The notes below the pieces were generated by a model. That model did no database searches. It worked only from the letters and a program-made list of their open reading frames with translations, and was not told where the DNA came from. A stretch of DNA of 64,000 nucleotides from Prorocentrum cordatum (taxonomy: Eukaryota; Sar; Dinophyceae; Prorocentrales; Prorocentraceae). A program made the translations under genes and the position numbers. This document shows, one piece after another, positions 1 through 11,330 of this stretch (position 1 is the first letter of the stretch; each line of letters opens with the position of its first letter). The stretch lies in assembly GCA_963575745.1 (NCBI GenBank), contig CAUYUJ010017982.1:540413-604412 (forward strand), read 5' to 3'.

Positions 1-89
1 AGGCGGGAGGCGGGAGGAGGGAGGAGGGAAGAGGAACCAGGCGGGAAGTGGGAAGAGGGAGGCGGGAGAAGGAATGAGAGAGGTTGTGA

Positions 90-300
90 TTGGAGCTCCT
101 GTGCTACGAAACGTCTCGGGCAGAATGGGCCAGACCATCTCGCGCGCACCATCTTCGAGCCTCGCATTGCGAGGATGGCTCAATCGAAACGGGCCGGACC
201 ACCTCGCGAGCGACATCTTGGAGCTCAGTATTGGAGGGATGTCTCAAACGAAACGGGCCGGACAATCTTTCGCACACGTTTTGACAAGTCCACATCGCAC
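90..300. repeat. diverged block of ~64-bp GC-rich repeat
   Basis: About three diverged copies of a unit containing 'gtctcaggcgaaacgggcc' and 'ggaccacctcgcgcg'. The same unit returns near 545-700, 1165-1330 and as a regular array at 1985-2790. Frames open across it because stops are rare in this GC-rich unit, so no protein is claimed. Confidence 0.7.
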
Positions 301-334
301 TCGCTTCCCGTTTGGTCCTCTCCTGCAACTCCTT

Positions 335-515
335 TCCTTCTCCCTCCTCCTCCTCCTCCTCCTCCTCCTCCTCCTCCTCCTCCTATTCCTCCCCCTCCTC
401 CCCCTCCTCCTGCCTGCTCCCTCATGCACATCATCCGCCTCCTCCTTCTCCCTTCCATCTCCTCCTCCTTCTCCTCCTCCTCCTCCTCCTCCTCGACCTC
501 CTCTTCATCCCGAAC
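335..515. repeat. (TCC)n microsatellite
   Basis: Near-pure CTC/TCC trinucleotide runs around a short unique core (ctgcctgctccctcatgcac). The same core plus TCC tract recurs at about 1030-1135, so the tract belongs to a larger duplicated block. Confidence 0.85.
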
Positions 516-539
516 AGCATCTCGGAGCCTAGAGTTGTG

Positions 540-1975
540 AGCATGTGTCCAGCGTAACGGGCTGGACCACCTCGCGCGCGGCATCTCGGACCCCAGAGTT
601 GCGACGATGTCTCGGGCAAACGTGCTGCGAGGAAGTCTCAGGCGAAACGGGCCGGACCACCTCGAGCGCGGCGTCTCAGAGCTCCGAGTTGCGGGGGCCT
701 CCTGGTGCCTCCTGGGGCCTCCTGGGGACCTCCTGGGGCTTCCTCCTGGGCCTCCTGTGGCCTCCTGAACTCCACCTGGGGTTTCCTGACGCCTCTTGGG
801 GTCTCCCAGGGATGGATATCAAACCTGTGGCCGTTTGGGCCTCTCCAAATGGAGGGGGGGGCACAAGAGCAGGAAGAATCAACGAATCGACACCGGATGT
901 GTATTAACTTGACACGTTCTGATAGGCGGCCTCCTGGGGCCTCCTGGGAGCCTCCTAGGAATCTCCTGGGGACCCCTGGGGCCTGTCCTGGGCGTCCTGC
1001 GGCCTCCTGGAGCTCTCTGGGGCCTCCCCCTCCTCCTGCCTGCTCCCTCATGCACATCATCCGCCTCCTCCTTCTCCCTTCCATCTCCTCCTCCTCCTCC
1101 TCCTCCTCCTCCTCCTCCTCCTCCACCTCCTCTTCATCCCGAACGGCATCTCGGAGCCTAGAGTTGCGAGCATGTGTCCAGCGTAACGGGCTGGACCACC
1201 TCGCGCGCGGCATCTCGGACCCCAGAGTTGCGACGATGTCTCTGGCGAAACGTGGTGCGAGGAAGTCTCAGGCGAAACGGGCCGGACCACCTCGAGCGCG
1301 GCGTCTCAGAGCTCCGAGTTGCGGGGGCCTCCTGGGGCCTCCTGGGACCTCCTGTGACCTCCTGGGGCTTCCTCCTGGGCCTCCTGTGGCCTCCTGGACC
1401 CCACCTGGGGCTTCCTGAAGCCTCTTGGGGCTTCCAGCCGGGATATCTAACCTGTGGCCATTTGGGCCTCTCCAAATGGAGGGGGGGGGGGGGCACAAGA
1501 GCAGGAAAAATCAACGAATAGGCAGCCTCCTGGGGCCTCCTGGGAGCCTCCTGGGAATCCTGCGGCCTCCTGGTGCCTCCTGGGACCCCTGGGACCTGTC
1601 CTGGGCGTCCTGCGGCCTCCTGGTGCCTCCTGGGGCCTCCTGGGGACCTCCTGGAGCTTCCTCCTGGGTCTCCTGTGGCCTCCTGAACTCCACCTGAGGT
1701 TTCCTGAAGGCTCTTGGTGCTCCCAGGGGGGATATCTAACCTGTGGCCGCTTGGACCTCTCCAAATGGAGGGGGGGCACAAGAGCAGGAAAAATCAACGA
1801 ATCGACACCGGATGTGTATTAACTTAACACGTTCTGATAGAGGGCCTCCTGGGGCCTCCTGGGAGCCTCCTGGGAATCTCCTGGGGCCCCTGGGGCCTGT
1901 CCTGGGCGTCCTGCGGCCTCCTGGACCTCTCTGGGGCCTCCTGAGGCTCGCAGGGTCCCATGGAGGATATGTCAC
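540..1975. repeat. nested satellite of CCTCCTGGGGCCT-type units
   Basis: Long runs of a degenerate 9-15 bp unit (cctcctggggcctcctggg) are punctuated by a conserved segment reading 'tttgggcctctccaaatgg', a poly-G run, then 'cacaagagcaggaaaaatc', near 835-905, 1455-1525 and 1750-1835. At two of these sites (895-925 and 1810-1840) 'gtgtattaacttgacacgttctgatag' follows. This is a higher-order repeat of several hundred bp. No coding signal. Confidence 0.8.
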
Positions 1976-1984
1976 ATGTGGTCT

Positions 1985-2790
1985 TCTGGGCACCCAGGCT
2001 GGACCACCTCTCGCGCAGCATCTGAGAGCTCAGAGTTGCGAGAATGTCTTGTGCGAAACTGACCGGACCACCTTGCGCACGGCATCTCAGAGCTCAGAGT
2101 GGCAAGGATGTATCAGGCGAGACGGGCCGGACCACCTCGCGCAGGGCATCTCAGAGCTCAGAAGTTCGAGCATGTCTCAGGCGAAACGGGCCTGACCCCC
2201 TCTCGCGCGGCATCTCCGAAGTCAGAGTTTCGAGGATGTCTCAGGCGAAATGGGCCGGACCACCTCGCGCAAGGCATCGCAGAGCTCAGAATTTCCAGGA
2301 TGTCTCAGGCGAAACGGCCCGGACCACCTCTCGCACGGCACCTCGGGGCTCAGAGTTTCGAGGATGTCTCAAGCGAAACGGCCCGAACCACCTCTCGCGC
2401 GGCGTCCCGGAGCGCATTTCGAGGATGTCTCAAGCGAAACGGCCTGGACCACCTCTCGCGCGGCGTCCCGGAGCGCAACTTTTCGAGGATGTCTCAGGCG
2501 AAACGGCCCGGACCACCTCTCGCACGGCACCTCGGCCCGGACCACCTCTCGCGCGGCGTCCCGGAGCGCAACTTTTTGAGGATGTCTCAGGCGAAACGGC
2601 CCGGACCACCTCTCGCACGGCATCCCGGAGCGCAACTTTTTGAGGATGTCTCAGGCGAAACGGCCCGGACCACCTCTCGCGCGGCGTCCTGGAGCGCAAC
2701 TTTTCGAGGATGTCTCAGGCGAAACGGCCAATCCCGGCCAACTCAGAAACGAGAGTTGTGAGGATGTCTCAAGCGAAACGGCCAAAACCA
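1985..2790. repeat. ~64-bp tandem satellite array
   Basis: Roughly twelve head-to-tail units with a core of 'gaggatgtctcaggcgaaac' then 'ggcccggaccacctctcgc'. Later units share derived changes (gcgtcccggagcgcaactt), showing local expansion. One unit near 2520-2545 is partly duplicated (cacctcggcccggaccacc), which looks like slippage or unequal crossover. Confidence 0.85.
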
Positions 2791-3039
2791 TAAAATTTGT
2801 GTGAGGATGTCTCTGCTCCGACTTCCCTCGGCCGGAGTTAGTTTCTACCACAACAGCACCCCGTTCAGCAAGCTGTTTGGGAAACACAGATACATATTAT
2901 CCCGGCAAAGCAACCTAACAGCGATGTGTAGAAGCATATCTGAAAGCATTCCCCTTAAGATTCAGATGAAAATCCAGTTGTAGAATTCTGCTGTACTCGC
3001 AGTCGTAGTCGCATTCGCGATGACAGTCGCAGCGGCAAC

Positions 3040-4360
3040 GGCAGTCGCAGTCACAGCCTCAGCCTCAGCCTGCCTCAGCCTCAGCCTCAGCCTGCCTCAG
3101 CCTCAGCCTGCCTCAGCCTCAGCCTGCCTCAGCTTAGCCTCAGCCTGCCTCAGCCTCAGCCTGCCTCAGCCTCAGCCTCAGCCTGCTTCAGCCTCAGCCT
3201 CAGTCTGCCTTCAGCCTCGGCCTCAGCCTCAAGGCCTAGCCCCACAGCCTCACTCTGACAAAAACTGTGCATCAGCCTCAGCCTCAGCCTCAGGCCTGAC
3301 ACATCATCAGCCTGCCTCAGCCTCAGCTCAGCGTCAGCCTCTGCCTCAGCCTCAGCCTGCTTCAGCCTCAGCCTCAGTCTGCCGTCGGCCTCGGCCTCAG
3401 CCTCAGGCTGCCTCAGCCTCACCCTGCATCAGCCTCAGCCTCAGCCTCAGCCTGACTCAGCATCAGCCTGCCTTAGCCTCAGCCTCAGCGTCAGCCTCTG
3501 CCTCAGCCTCAGCCTGCTTCAGCCTCAGCCTCAGTCTGCCGTCGGCCTCGGCCTCAGCCTCAGCCTGCCTCAGCCTCAGCCTGCATCAGCCTCAGCCTCA
3601 GCCTTAGCCAGCCTCAGCATCAGCCTGCCTCAGCCTCAACCTCAACCTCAGCCTCAGCCTCAGCCTCAGCCTCAGCCTCAGCCTGCTTCAGCTTCAGCCT
3701 CAGTCTGCCTGCAGCCTCGGCCTCAGCCTCAGCCTCAGCCTGCCTCAGCATCAGCCTGCCTCAGCGTCTGCCTCAGCCTGCCTCAGCCTCAGCCTCAGTT
3801 TCAGCCTCAGCCTCACTTTCAGCCTCAGCCTGCCTCAGCCTCAGCCTCAGCCTGCCTCAGCCTCAGCCTCAGCCTGCCTCAGCCTCAGCCTGCCTCAGCC
3901 TCAGCCTCAGCCTGCTTCAGCCTCAGCCTCAGTCTGCCTTCAGCCTCGGCGTCAGCCTCAGGCTGCTTCAGCCTCAGCCTGCATCAGCCTCAGCCTCAGC
4001 CTCAGCTGCCTCATCAATCAGCCTGCTCAGCACTGCCTCAGCCTTAGCCTCTGCCTCAGCCTCAGCCTCATGCCTGCTTCAGCCTCAGCCTAGCATTCTG
4101 CCTTCAGCCTCGGCATCAATCCCACAGCGGTGCCTCGACCCCCCCCCCCCCCCCCCTGCAGCCTGCATCAGCCTCAGCTCCCAGCCTCAGCCTTCCTCAA
4201 GCCTCATCCTGCTCATCCTCATGCCTCAGCCTGCAACAGCTCAGCCTCAGCCTGCTTCCAGCCTCAGTCTGCCTAGCCTCAGTCTCCTTCAGCCACGGCC
4301 TCACCGTTCAGCCTGCCTCATCTTAGCCTGCCTCAGCCTCAGCAATCAGCCCTGCCTCAG
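3040..4360. repeat. CAGCCT hexamer satellite (1.3 kb)
   Basis: Dense array of cagcct / cagcctgcct units, degenerating towards the right end near 4140 where a poly-C run interrupts it. Open frames in it would encode Ser-Ala-Gln-Pro repeats and are composition artefacts. Confidence 0.9.
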
Positions 4361-4364
4361 CAAT

Positions 4365-4690
4365 TCAAAATGTGGCCCGGGAATGGAGTTCTGGGAAGTC
4401 GAAGAGCACGAAGTGGCCTACAGTTGGCTCCGGGCATTCAAAATGTGGCCCGGGAATGGAGTTCTGGGACTCGAAGACCACGAAGTGGCCTACAGTTGGC
4501 TCCGGGCATTCAAAATGTGGCCCGGGAATGGGGTTCTGGGAACTCGAAGAGCACGAAGTGGCCTACAGTTGGCTCCGGGCATTCAGACTGTGGCCCGGGA
4601 ATGGAGTTCTGGGAACTCGAAGACCACTAAGTGGCTTACAGTTGGCTCCGGGCATTCAGAATGTGGCCCGGGAGTGGAGTTCTGTAGGTA
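4365..4690. repeat. 73-bp tandem repeat, about 4.5 copies
   Basis: Copies of 'tgtggcccgggaatgg' start at about 4371, 4444, 4516, 4589 and 4662, giving a 72-73 bp period. Units also share 'gtggcctacagttggctcc'. Units are over 90% alike by eye, so the array is young. It directly abuts the hexamer satellite. Confidence 0.9.
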
Positions 4691-4699
4691 ATAAAGAAA

Positions 4700-5223
4700 G
4701 AAAAGAGAAGACATAAAGAGAGAGAGGGGGCAAGGAGGGCAGGGCACCCTTCAAAGTGCATGCGCGGCGCCATGGCCGTTCGACGCGCGCAGCAGCGCCA
4801 CTTCCCCTCGCGTTCCACGGCCGGAAGGAGCACCCCGAAGGGGGGCAGGTGTGCCTCGGCCGACAAGCTCGGCGCCGCGCTCGTAGCTTCATCAGCCCAC
4901 GCGCGGGGGCCTCGTCCTCGCCCCTCCCCGCGCGCGGCGCGCCCCCGTCGGGCCCCGGCCGTCGCCTCCCGCGGCGCGCCCGCCCTCCCTCTGCGCGCCT
5001 TCCGTGCCCGCCCCTGCAGAACCTTCCGTCCAGAGCTGCCGCCCCGGGTCGCGGATGTCAGGCTGCGCTTCGCGAGGGCGCGCTGGAGCAGAAGAGCAAA
5101 ACATGGCAGCATGAATGCCAAGAGTGTGGCAACCCCCAGTTGCGGATGAGAGTGATGGGGGCGGGCGAATGGGTCGCGGGGCGGGTCGCGGGGGGGGGAC
5201 GACAACAGCAACACAACGCATCG

Positions 5224-5255
<32 letters not shown>

Positions 5256-5265
5256 GCAATCATAT
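4700..5265. other. GC-rich spacer with (CAT)n
   Basis: No recognisable gene. Frames are open on both strands but give only Arg/Ala/Pro-rich sequence. A (CAT)n run at 5222-5256 ends the segment. Confidence 0.5.
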
Positions 5266-5267
5266 TG

Positions 5268-5410
5268 AGACTGTTCGCTCTTACCTGCTCGCGCGTACCT
5301 CACCACGTAGATCCCACCCCCCCGATACCCGCCCTCTTCGTCTTCGATCGTACCCCCTCTGGGGGGCACATATTCCTGACCTATTGGGCGCAGCCCCTAA
5401 AAAAACAACA
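5268..5410. repeat. dispersed repeat R, copy 1
   Basis: About 140 bp similar to 16290-16440. Shared blocks: 'ctgttcgctc', 'tacccgccctc', 'cgtcttcgatc', 'gcagcccctaaa'. Roughly three quarters of positions agree by eye. In both copies the next recognisable family downstream is the 21-bp satellite; here element A lies in between. No terminal repeats or poly-A were seen, so class is undetermined. Confidence 0.65.
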
Positions 5411-5428
5411 GGAGCGATAATGGATATC

Positions 5429-5453
<25 letters not shown>

Positions 5454-5459
<6 letters not shown>

Positions 5460-5570
5460 CGCCCGATCTATTTCTTGCCAGAGCGCAGATCTGGTGAGAG
5501 CGAGGGCAATTGCCAAACGGCCTCGGAGGGCTTCGCGATCGAGGCCGAGCATTCAACAGAAAACGAGGCC
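5454..5570 (-). repeat. Element A repeat B2
   Basis: 117 bp starting 'atgcaccgcccgatctattt' and ending 'aacagaaaacgaggcc'; about 94% identical to B1 at 5720-5836. It forms the outer 3' end of the element and abuts a TA run. Confidence 0.88.
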
Positions 5571-5620
5571 AACGGCACGTGCGCGCAAACATGACGGTGG
5601 AGGAGGAGAAGAGGAGGGGG

Positions 5621-5721
5621 ACTTGAGCAAAGACGGCGATGGAACGGACACGTCGGGGCCCATCCCATCTGCAGGCGGCTTGCATTTAGGGCGTGCACAG
5701 CTGTTTGGAAAACGTTGCAAT
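5621..5721 (-). repeat. Element A repeat A2
   Basis: 101 bp from 'acttgagcaaagacggcg' to 'aacgttgcaat', matching A1 at 11426-11526 with about four differences. Its last two bases are also the first two bases of B1, so the A and B ends are fused with a shared 'at'. Confidence 0.88.
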
Positions 5722-5836
5722 GCACCGCCCGATCTATTTCATGCCAGAGCGCAGATCTGGTGAGAGCGAGGTCAATTGCCTGACGGCCTCGAGGGGCTTC
5801 GCGATCGAGGCCGAGCATTCAACAGAAAACGAAGCC
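5720..5836 (-). repeat. Element A repeat B1
   Basis: 117 bp matching B2 with about seven substitutions and no gaps. It overlaps A2 by two bases. The methyltransferase stop codon lies about 90 bp away, at 5925. Confidence 0.88.
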
Positions 5837-5924
5837 CATAGCCCATAGTGGATGCCTGGCAGCCGCCATCCCAGCAACACAGATCGTGTACGTAGGCGGA
5901 GGTGCACATTAACGAGAAACGAAG

Positions 5925-6780
5925 TTAGCAAGACGGATAGACAGACGACGCTCGGCAGAGCGGTGGATCCAGAGGCCAGCGGCACGGCTCAGCGATGGCT
6001 GTCCATCGTTTGCCACCAGGCCCCCCGCCTTCCAATGAAATGTGCTTGAGATGGGTATTGCTGCAGAGACCGCCTCGCCCTTGGCACCTGCGCAGCAGGG
6101 GCTGGGGCGGGGCGCAAGTGCACCATCTGGGGAAACGAGTTGCTTTTCTCCGTCTGGTGCCGTGCTGACAGACATCTACATTGGCGCCTTTACAGGAGGA
6201 GCGGGAAGCAAGCAACATGCGAGGGCGCAACCACATCATAGACGATCGAGGGTTCTCGAGCAAGAAAGGGGTCCCGAGACGCTTGCATTCGAGACCAGTC
6301 CTCGTGGCAAAATGGAGAGTGGCATTGGCTATGCACAGCCTTGCAGCAGCTTTGTCCTGTAGGCCGGGCAGGCCGTTCGAGGCATAGGGCGAGCGGTAAA
6401 AATGTCGCGAGGCCTGGGGCCAAGTGCTGCAAGGCGGTGCGCACATGACGCCTCGCACGACCCGGGACCTCAGCCAGCCTGTCACGATGGTGCCGCACAC
6501 ACGCCGCGAGAGGTCGAAGGCGGGATGGGCGGCCACGTCGATCCGCCGGACCGCGTAGCCTGACTTTCGCTCCAGCCAGCTCGCGACCTTGCCAGTGCCA
6601 CTGAAAAGGTCCAGGTACACTTGGTATCTCGGGGAGCCAGCGAGGGCCGCCCGCAGCGCGGCGCGCCAGCGCCGCCGCACGGCCGCGTTGGTCAAGGCCT
6701 CGGCCGCGCAGCCGGCGTCGCCGCCCGGCCAGCACCGCCCAGAGCGGAAGGCGGCGCGCGAGCCCGCGGCGGCGGCGGCA
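5925..6780 (-). CDS. Element A C-terminal methyltransferase domain
   Basis: About 280 residues ending at a stop at 5925-5927. Reading down the minus strand: an AdoMet-binding motif LDLFSGTGK (about 6590-6614), a catalytic-type motif CAPPCSTWPQA (about 6410-6447), LLENPRSSMMW (about 6230-6270) and CQHGTRRRKATRF. The Pro-Cys motif and ENP are the hallmarks of C5-cytosine methyltransferase-like folds. The ENP-SS-W and CQ-G-RRK-T pattern is, from memory, a variant common in dinoflagellate proteins; its modification chemistry is not known to me. The domain is in the same frame as the RT region, but the recombinase between them is in another frame. No start of its own is evident, so it is probably made as part of a polyprotein through frameshifting or splicing. 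Confidence 0.72.
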
Positions 6781-7650
6781 GCGGCGCCCGGCCCCGCAGC
6801 AGGTCGGCCGTCTTGGCGCCCACCTCTCGACCGAACTGCATGACCCTCGGGCTCAGCTTGCCTACCTCTGCGACGTACTCGGCGTGCCGGGCGTACCTCT
6901 CCGTCGAGCTGGCCGACTGGTGCCACCGCAGGGCCAGGTTGTCCGCCAGCTTCTCGCCCAGCATTGCCGCGCGGGTCGAGGCCCCGCCGCGGCGCGCTAG
7001 GGCCGGGTGGTAGTCCTGGTGGCCCAGCTGGTCGACCCAGAGCGGCTGGCGGTCCGTGTGGGCATGGGACAGCCTGGCCAGATCGAACCCGAGCGCGGAG
7101 GACATCTCGTCCGACAGGACGACGCCCTCGTCGCAGCCCAGGGTCTTGCTGACCTCGTGGAGCTCTTCTGGGAACAGCGGGAGGCTCCACGTAGCACGAC
7201 CTGACTGAGGGGCGGGCGCGACCAAGGTCGCCCGCGTCACCGTCACGAGCTCGCTTGGTAGCCAATCCGTCGCGTCCCCGCTGAGGGCCAGGGCGACGGC
7301 GAAGCTGCGCCAACCTCGTTGCAGAGCGATGCCCACGCCCACGAACAGCGGCTCCATCGCCATGGGGGCCTTGACCCCCCTGAGGTGGTAGCGGCCCTGC
7401 CAGAACAGGAAATCGAGGTACTGGGCGAAGCTTGAGTTGATTGCCCGCACCCAGAGCGTCGAGGGCCCCCTCGATCGAACCCAGCCCACAAAGTCCAGGT
7501 ACTCTTTCTGGGAATAGACCCGCGATGCACTGCCGACCTCCAGGCTCTGCAAGGCCGCGACCCCCTCGGCTTGGGCTCGCTCGCACGCGCCGCTGTGGGC
7601 TGACCGGCGAGCTGCCGCCCTGGCCAGGCGGAGGGCCTCGGCCCTCGCTG
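6692..7650 (-). CDS. Element A tyrosine recombinase (integrase)
   Basis: About 300 residues in a different frame from the flanking RT and methyltransferase. N-terminal SAM-like helices appear around YSQKEYLDFVGWVR and FAQYLDFLFWQGRYHL. The C-terminal catalytic boxes read ARRGGASTRA (second Arg, about 6965-6995) and WHQSASSTERYARHAEY (His/Trp region and Tyr nucleophile, about 6870-6925). The box-A region reads DWLPSELVTV, so the expected Arg before Pro-Ser-Glu-Leu is not seen; this copy may be impaired. The role would be joining the circular cDNA to chromosomal DNA. The frame runs on upstream to about 8140, but protein-like sequence begins near 7640. Confidence 0.68.
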
Positions 7651-10253
7651 GTGGCGGCCTCGGACTGCCCGTCGCCGAGGACCTCGGAACTCGAAGTCGA
7701 GGAGCTGTCGGAGTCCGCGTCGCCTCCGCCCGGCCCGCCGAAGAGACCCGCGAGCCCGCCGAGCGGGCAGGGGTCGTCATGGAGTGCGTCCCCGAGCCCG
7801 GCCACGCCAGGACCGCTGAGGTCGGCGGGCTGCGGCTCTGGGGTCGGGCTGCCGCGGCAGCGGCGCCTCCGCACGAGCGCGTCAACGTCCCGCCATAGGG
7901 CCCGATGACCGCTTGGGCCGTCCGCCGTACCTCCGAAATAAGCAGCATGCCTGGGGTCAGCGCGGGCGCCCCGCGCGCGATGAAGCCTGAGCCGCGAGGG
8001 CCTGTCCGCGGGGTTCCACCCCGAAGGAATCCATATGAGAATGAACGTGGTGTCGGTGACAATGGAGATGGCGCGCAGCTGCTGCAAGACGTGATTGAGA
8101 GTGATGGGAGGAGAACGCCCTTTCCCGACCGCGAGGGCAAGCCCGAGGTTGTCGACCAGAATGAGATGCCGATGGCCGTGCCCGCTGCGCCCTTGCACAG
8201 CGTGCCGCGCGGCTATCACCGCCGCCCGGCCTTCCAGCACTGCGACGTCCTCGTCGCGCTGGAACTCGCCATGGAAAAAGACTCCCCAGTCACTGAAGTC
8301 CCCGACCGCAGCCCGCCCGACGCCCTCGAAGCTGGTGGAGCCGGCGCGCGCCTGGTGCCGGCCGACCTTGGTCCCCTCGACCGGGTCGACGCCCAGGGCG
8401 CGCTCCCTGGCCCCGATGGCGTTCAGCACCGAATATCGCCACGACTCGGCTGACGCCGCGGTGTGCTCCACGAGCTCGTTGGCCCAGGTCTGGCCCACCA
8501 CGCCGTAGCCGCCTCCCGAGCCGGCTTGGCCCCTGGAGGCGTCGGAGGCGCACGCAAAGGTGCTGTTGGGCTTCTTTGAGTCATAGAAGGCAGAGACCAG
8601 GAACGCGGCCGCCTGCCGCAGCTCGAGCTCCACGCGGCTCCACAGCCGCAGCCGGCGGCGCCCAGCAACCCGGGCAAAGACGCAGGTCTGTTGAAATATA
8701 CTAAGGAGCGGCCGCCTCAGCAAGGCGGCCCAAGTGAAGTGTCCGAGCAGGCTGATGATCTCGCCCCCGGTGGCCGAGCGCCGGTCCGCCACGAAAAGCA
8801 GCGCGAGGCGAACTCTCCACGTCCGAGCCGCGCTGATCCCGATGCGGCCACTGCGCCTCTCGAAGGTGATTCCCGTGAAGGTCTGCAGATCCTCTGGCTC
8901 CATCACGCCCTTGCACTTCAGGCCGACCTCCTCCAGCTTGTCGACGACGGCGCTACAGTCAGCCACACAGCGGTCGCCGTCGCCATCGACGATGCACACG
9001 TTGTCCACGTGCACGCCGGGTTGAGTGGAGGTGGTACGGGCCTGGAGGGGGGCATGCCGGTCCTTGATCAGAGGCCCGGTGTCGATCCCTGACCGCAGCG
9101 CGGTGGTCTCCAGCAGCCTCTGGCAAAAGTAAAGGCTCCATGACCACCCCATGGGTGAGACCTGCAGGAGAGGGGAGCCGAAGCGGGACTCGGGCAGGTC
9201 CATGATGACCCCCGCCTCATCGGCCAGCTGTCGGAGCGCGCCCAGGTGTGCACTGGGCAAGGAGAAGTGTTCGTCCATCTTGTCTGGGAGCTTCACTCGG
9301 TAAAAGGCATTGTCCACGTCAGCCTGGGCCATGCTAAGAGAAGAGGACGACTCTGCACGCAGCGCGGCCCAGGCTGCCGCACTCGGCAGCTGAGAATGAT
9401 CGGGGTCGTGAGAACGCGCATTGACTCGACGTGCGTCGAAGATGAGCCGGCGGAGGCGCTGCCGTCCGCTCTTCCAAACGCAGAAGACGCCCACCGTGGC
9501 ACTGCGCTTAGCCCCGACTCTGATGAGGCCGGAGGTGTGCAGGTCCAGGATGAACTGAGCACTACACCGCCTGTCCGCCGTGAGGACGCGCTCGTTGCGC
9601 AGCTTGATATCGCGATCTGGCGCAGGCGTTCGGCGCAACAAATGTCTCTCCCAATGCACCCGCTGATCGTGCTCGAGGCCGCGCAAGACGTCGTTGGGAT
9701 CGCAGCGCGCGCCTGGCCCCGGCAAGGAGAGGATCTCCCTTTGGCACTGGGCTGGTTGCTCGGGCTCGGTGTCGTAGCCCGGCCGGTGGCCGCGCGGATC
9801 CGCATGGGCTGCCGCGGGTAAGAAAAGGGGGGGGGGGGGCCCGCCTGCTCGATGATTGACTGCATGAACTCCAGGCTGCGCTGCTGCCCAGCTGAAGCGG
9901 AAAAATGAACTCGGGCGCCACCGTGACCGTGCAAGGCGTTCAAGCTCTCGGCCGCGTCGGCGACCCAGTTCGTGACGTGCAGACGGCGGCGCACTCTCGA
10001 TCGCACCGCTCTCGACAGCCCAGCGGGGCCGCCGGCGCCTCGCGCCGCCGCAAAGCCGCTCAAGGGCAGCAGCTCGCGGGGCGCGAGACCATGTGGCCGC
10101 GTCATTGGCCCCGGCCGGCCCCTCGGCCGGCCGCCTGGCCCCTTCCTGCACCTTCGCCCTGGAACTTCTTCTGCTCGGCGGCTTGTTACCGAATCTTCTT
10201 GCGCAACTCCGCCTTGGATCCCTCCGAGCCTGCAGCGCCTCCGCCGCCTCCAC
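7640..10253 (-). CDS. Element A reverse transcriptase - RNase H
   Basis: Open from 10253; the codon there is GTG and no firm start is claimed. RT motif A reads MAQADVDNAFYRVKL (about 9303-9330). Motif B reads LLQVSPMGWSWSLYF. Motif C reads PGVHVDNVCIVDG (about 8980-9015), with Asn in place of the second Asp of YxDD. RNase H follows with the acidic residues in VLEGRAAV, HLILVDNLGLAL and the terminal WNPADRPSR (about 7999-8022), the form typical of YR retroelements. An acidic Ser-rich linker (DADSDSSSTSSSE) follows before the frame changes into the recombinase near 7640. The RT and RNase H have no internal stop. Confidence 0.78.
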
Positions 10254-11330
10254 TGCGCGAGAGCGGCCTCTCCTCCTTGGCCGCGCGCCGCTCCTCCATC
10301 AGGTCATCCCCCGGGGCGGCCGTGAGCCGGTCGCGGTGGCGCCACTCGGCCATCTGGGCCTTCCTCATCAGCGGCTGGAACGAGGCCAGCTTCCCGAGGT
10401 TCAGCTCATCGCGAGGTCGTGATCCCCGACGCCCTCGCCCGTTGCCTCCAGCCGGCACTCGCCCGCCCACCTCGCGAGGCGGGCGCGCGGGTGCTGGACA
10501 AGGCGCGCCAGAAACTCCAGGCGCCAGGAGGCAATTCTCGGGCTCGTGAGTGGCCACTTGGCCCGCTCCGTGGCGGCGACCTGCCGCGCGGCCTCCATGG
10601 AGTGCCGGTGCCGACTGCCGTCCGCTTGATGTCCGGCATCCGCGCTTTCGTCTCGAGCTCTGTGCCTGGGGCGGCAGGGCCCACGGCCTTGGCTAGCAGG
10701 CGCCCCCTCCCATTGGCCGCGGTGTAATCCTTATCCACGATCAGATAACCGTCGAAGTCTTTGTGTCTCACGGCCTGGCGCAGCTGGGTAGCATCCTCGG
10801 CCGACAGAGTGAACCAGCAGAGCCCACCTGCGTCGGGCAAGGCACCCGGGCCCACAAGCCACCTCGGGTAGAGCACCACGACCACGCAAGTTGCCGCCGC
10901 TGCTGCTGGAGACGACGTGAAGGACGTCTTCCCCTCCGTACGCCTGGACGGCTTCTCGACATCGGGCACCGACAAGCACCCTGGCCTCATCGCCTCCGGC
11001 GCCGCGCAGACCTCGAGCTCGGTCGGCCCCCAGTCGTCGCTGCAAGCCGCACTCACTGCCCTCCACCGGCTCCCAAACTCCAACTCCGAGAACATCCGAG
11101 AACATCGCCCCGTTGCTCGCCAACGCCACGAAGCCGAAGAGCTGGGTCTCCGACAGGCTGTGAAAGTACACGTCCAGGTCGGGGGTGAGGGCGTACCCCC
11201 CTCGGCGACCGGCGATCTTCTCCTTGAAGAACCCGACGATCGCACTCACGATCGCCAGCGCTCGGATACTTACGAGCACGCGGCAAGAGCACGGTCGGAC
11301 GACTCCTCGGCGAGCAATCCGAGGCCCAGT
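10190..11330 (-). pseudogene. Element A gag-like region, frame-disrupted
   Basis: Protein-like sequence upstream of the RT in three successive frames. The first piece has a hydrophobic stretch (ALAIVSAIVGFF) then GYALTPDLDVYFHSLSETQL. The second contains SRWRAVSAACSDDWGPTELE and LIVDKDYTAANGRGRLL. The third ends EERRAAKEERPLSRSGG. The first frame change falls on a direct 10-bp duplication (cgagaacatc at 11087-11096 and 11097-11106). No Pfam-type gag domain is recognised; the call rests on position between A1 and RT. Confidence 0.45.

Noticed and set aside
337-540. Poly-Leu, poly-Ser and poly-Pro frames in TCC tracts (also at 13.9, 24.3-25.3 and 53.4 kb)
   Set aside because: Simple translations of trinucleotide repeats, open on both strands, with no flanking motif.
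5268-5410. Repeat R as a tRNA-derived SINE with a pol III B box (cgtcttcgatc)
   Set aside because: The match to the B-box consensus is incomplete, no A box or 3' tail is visible, and the two copies share no clear boundaries.
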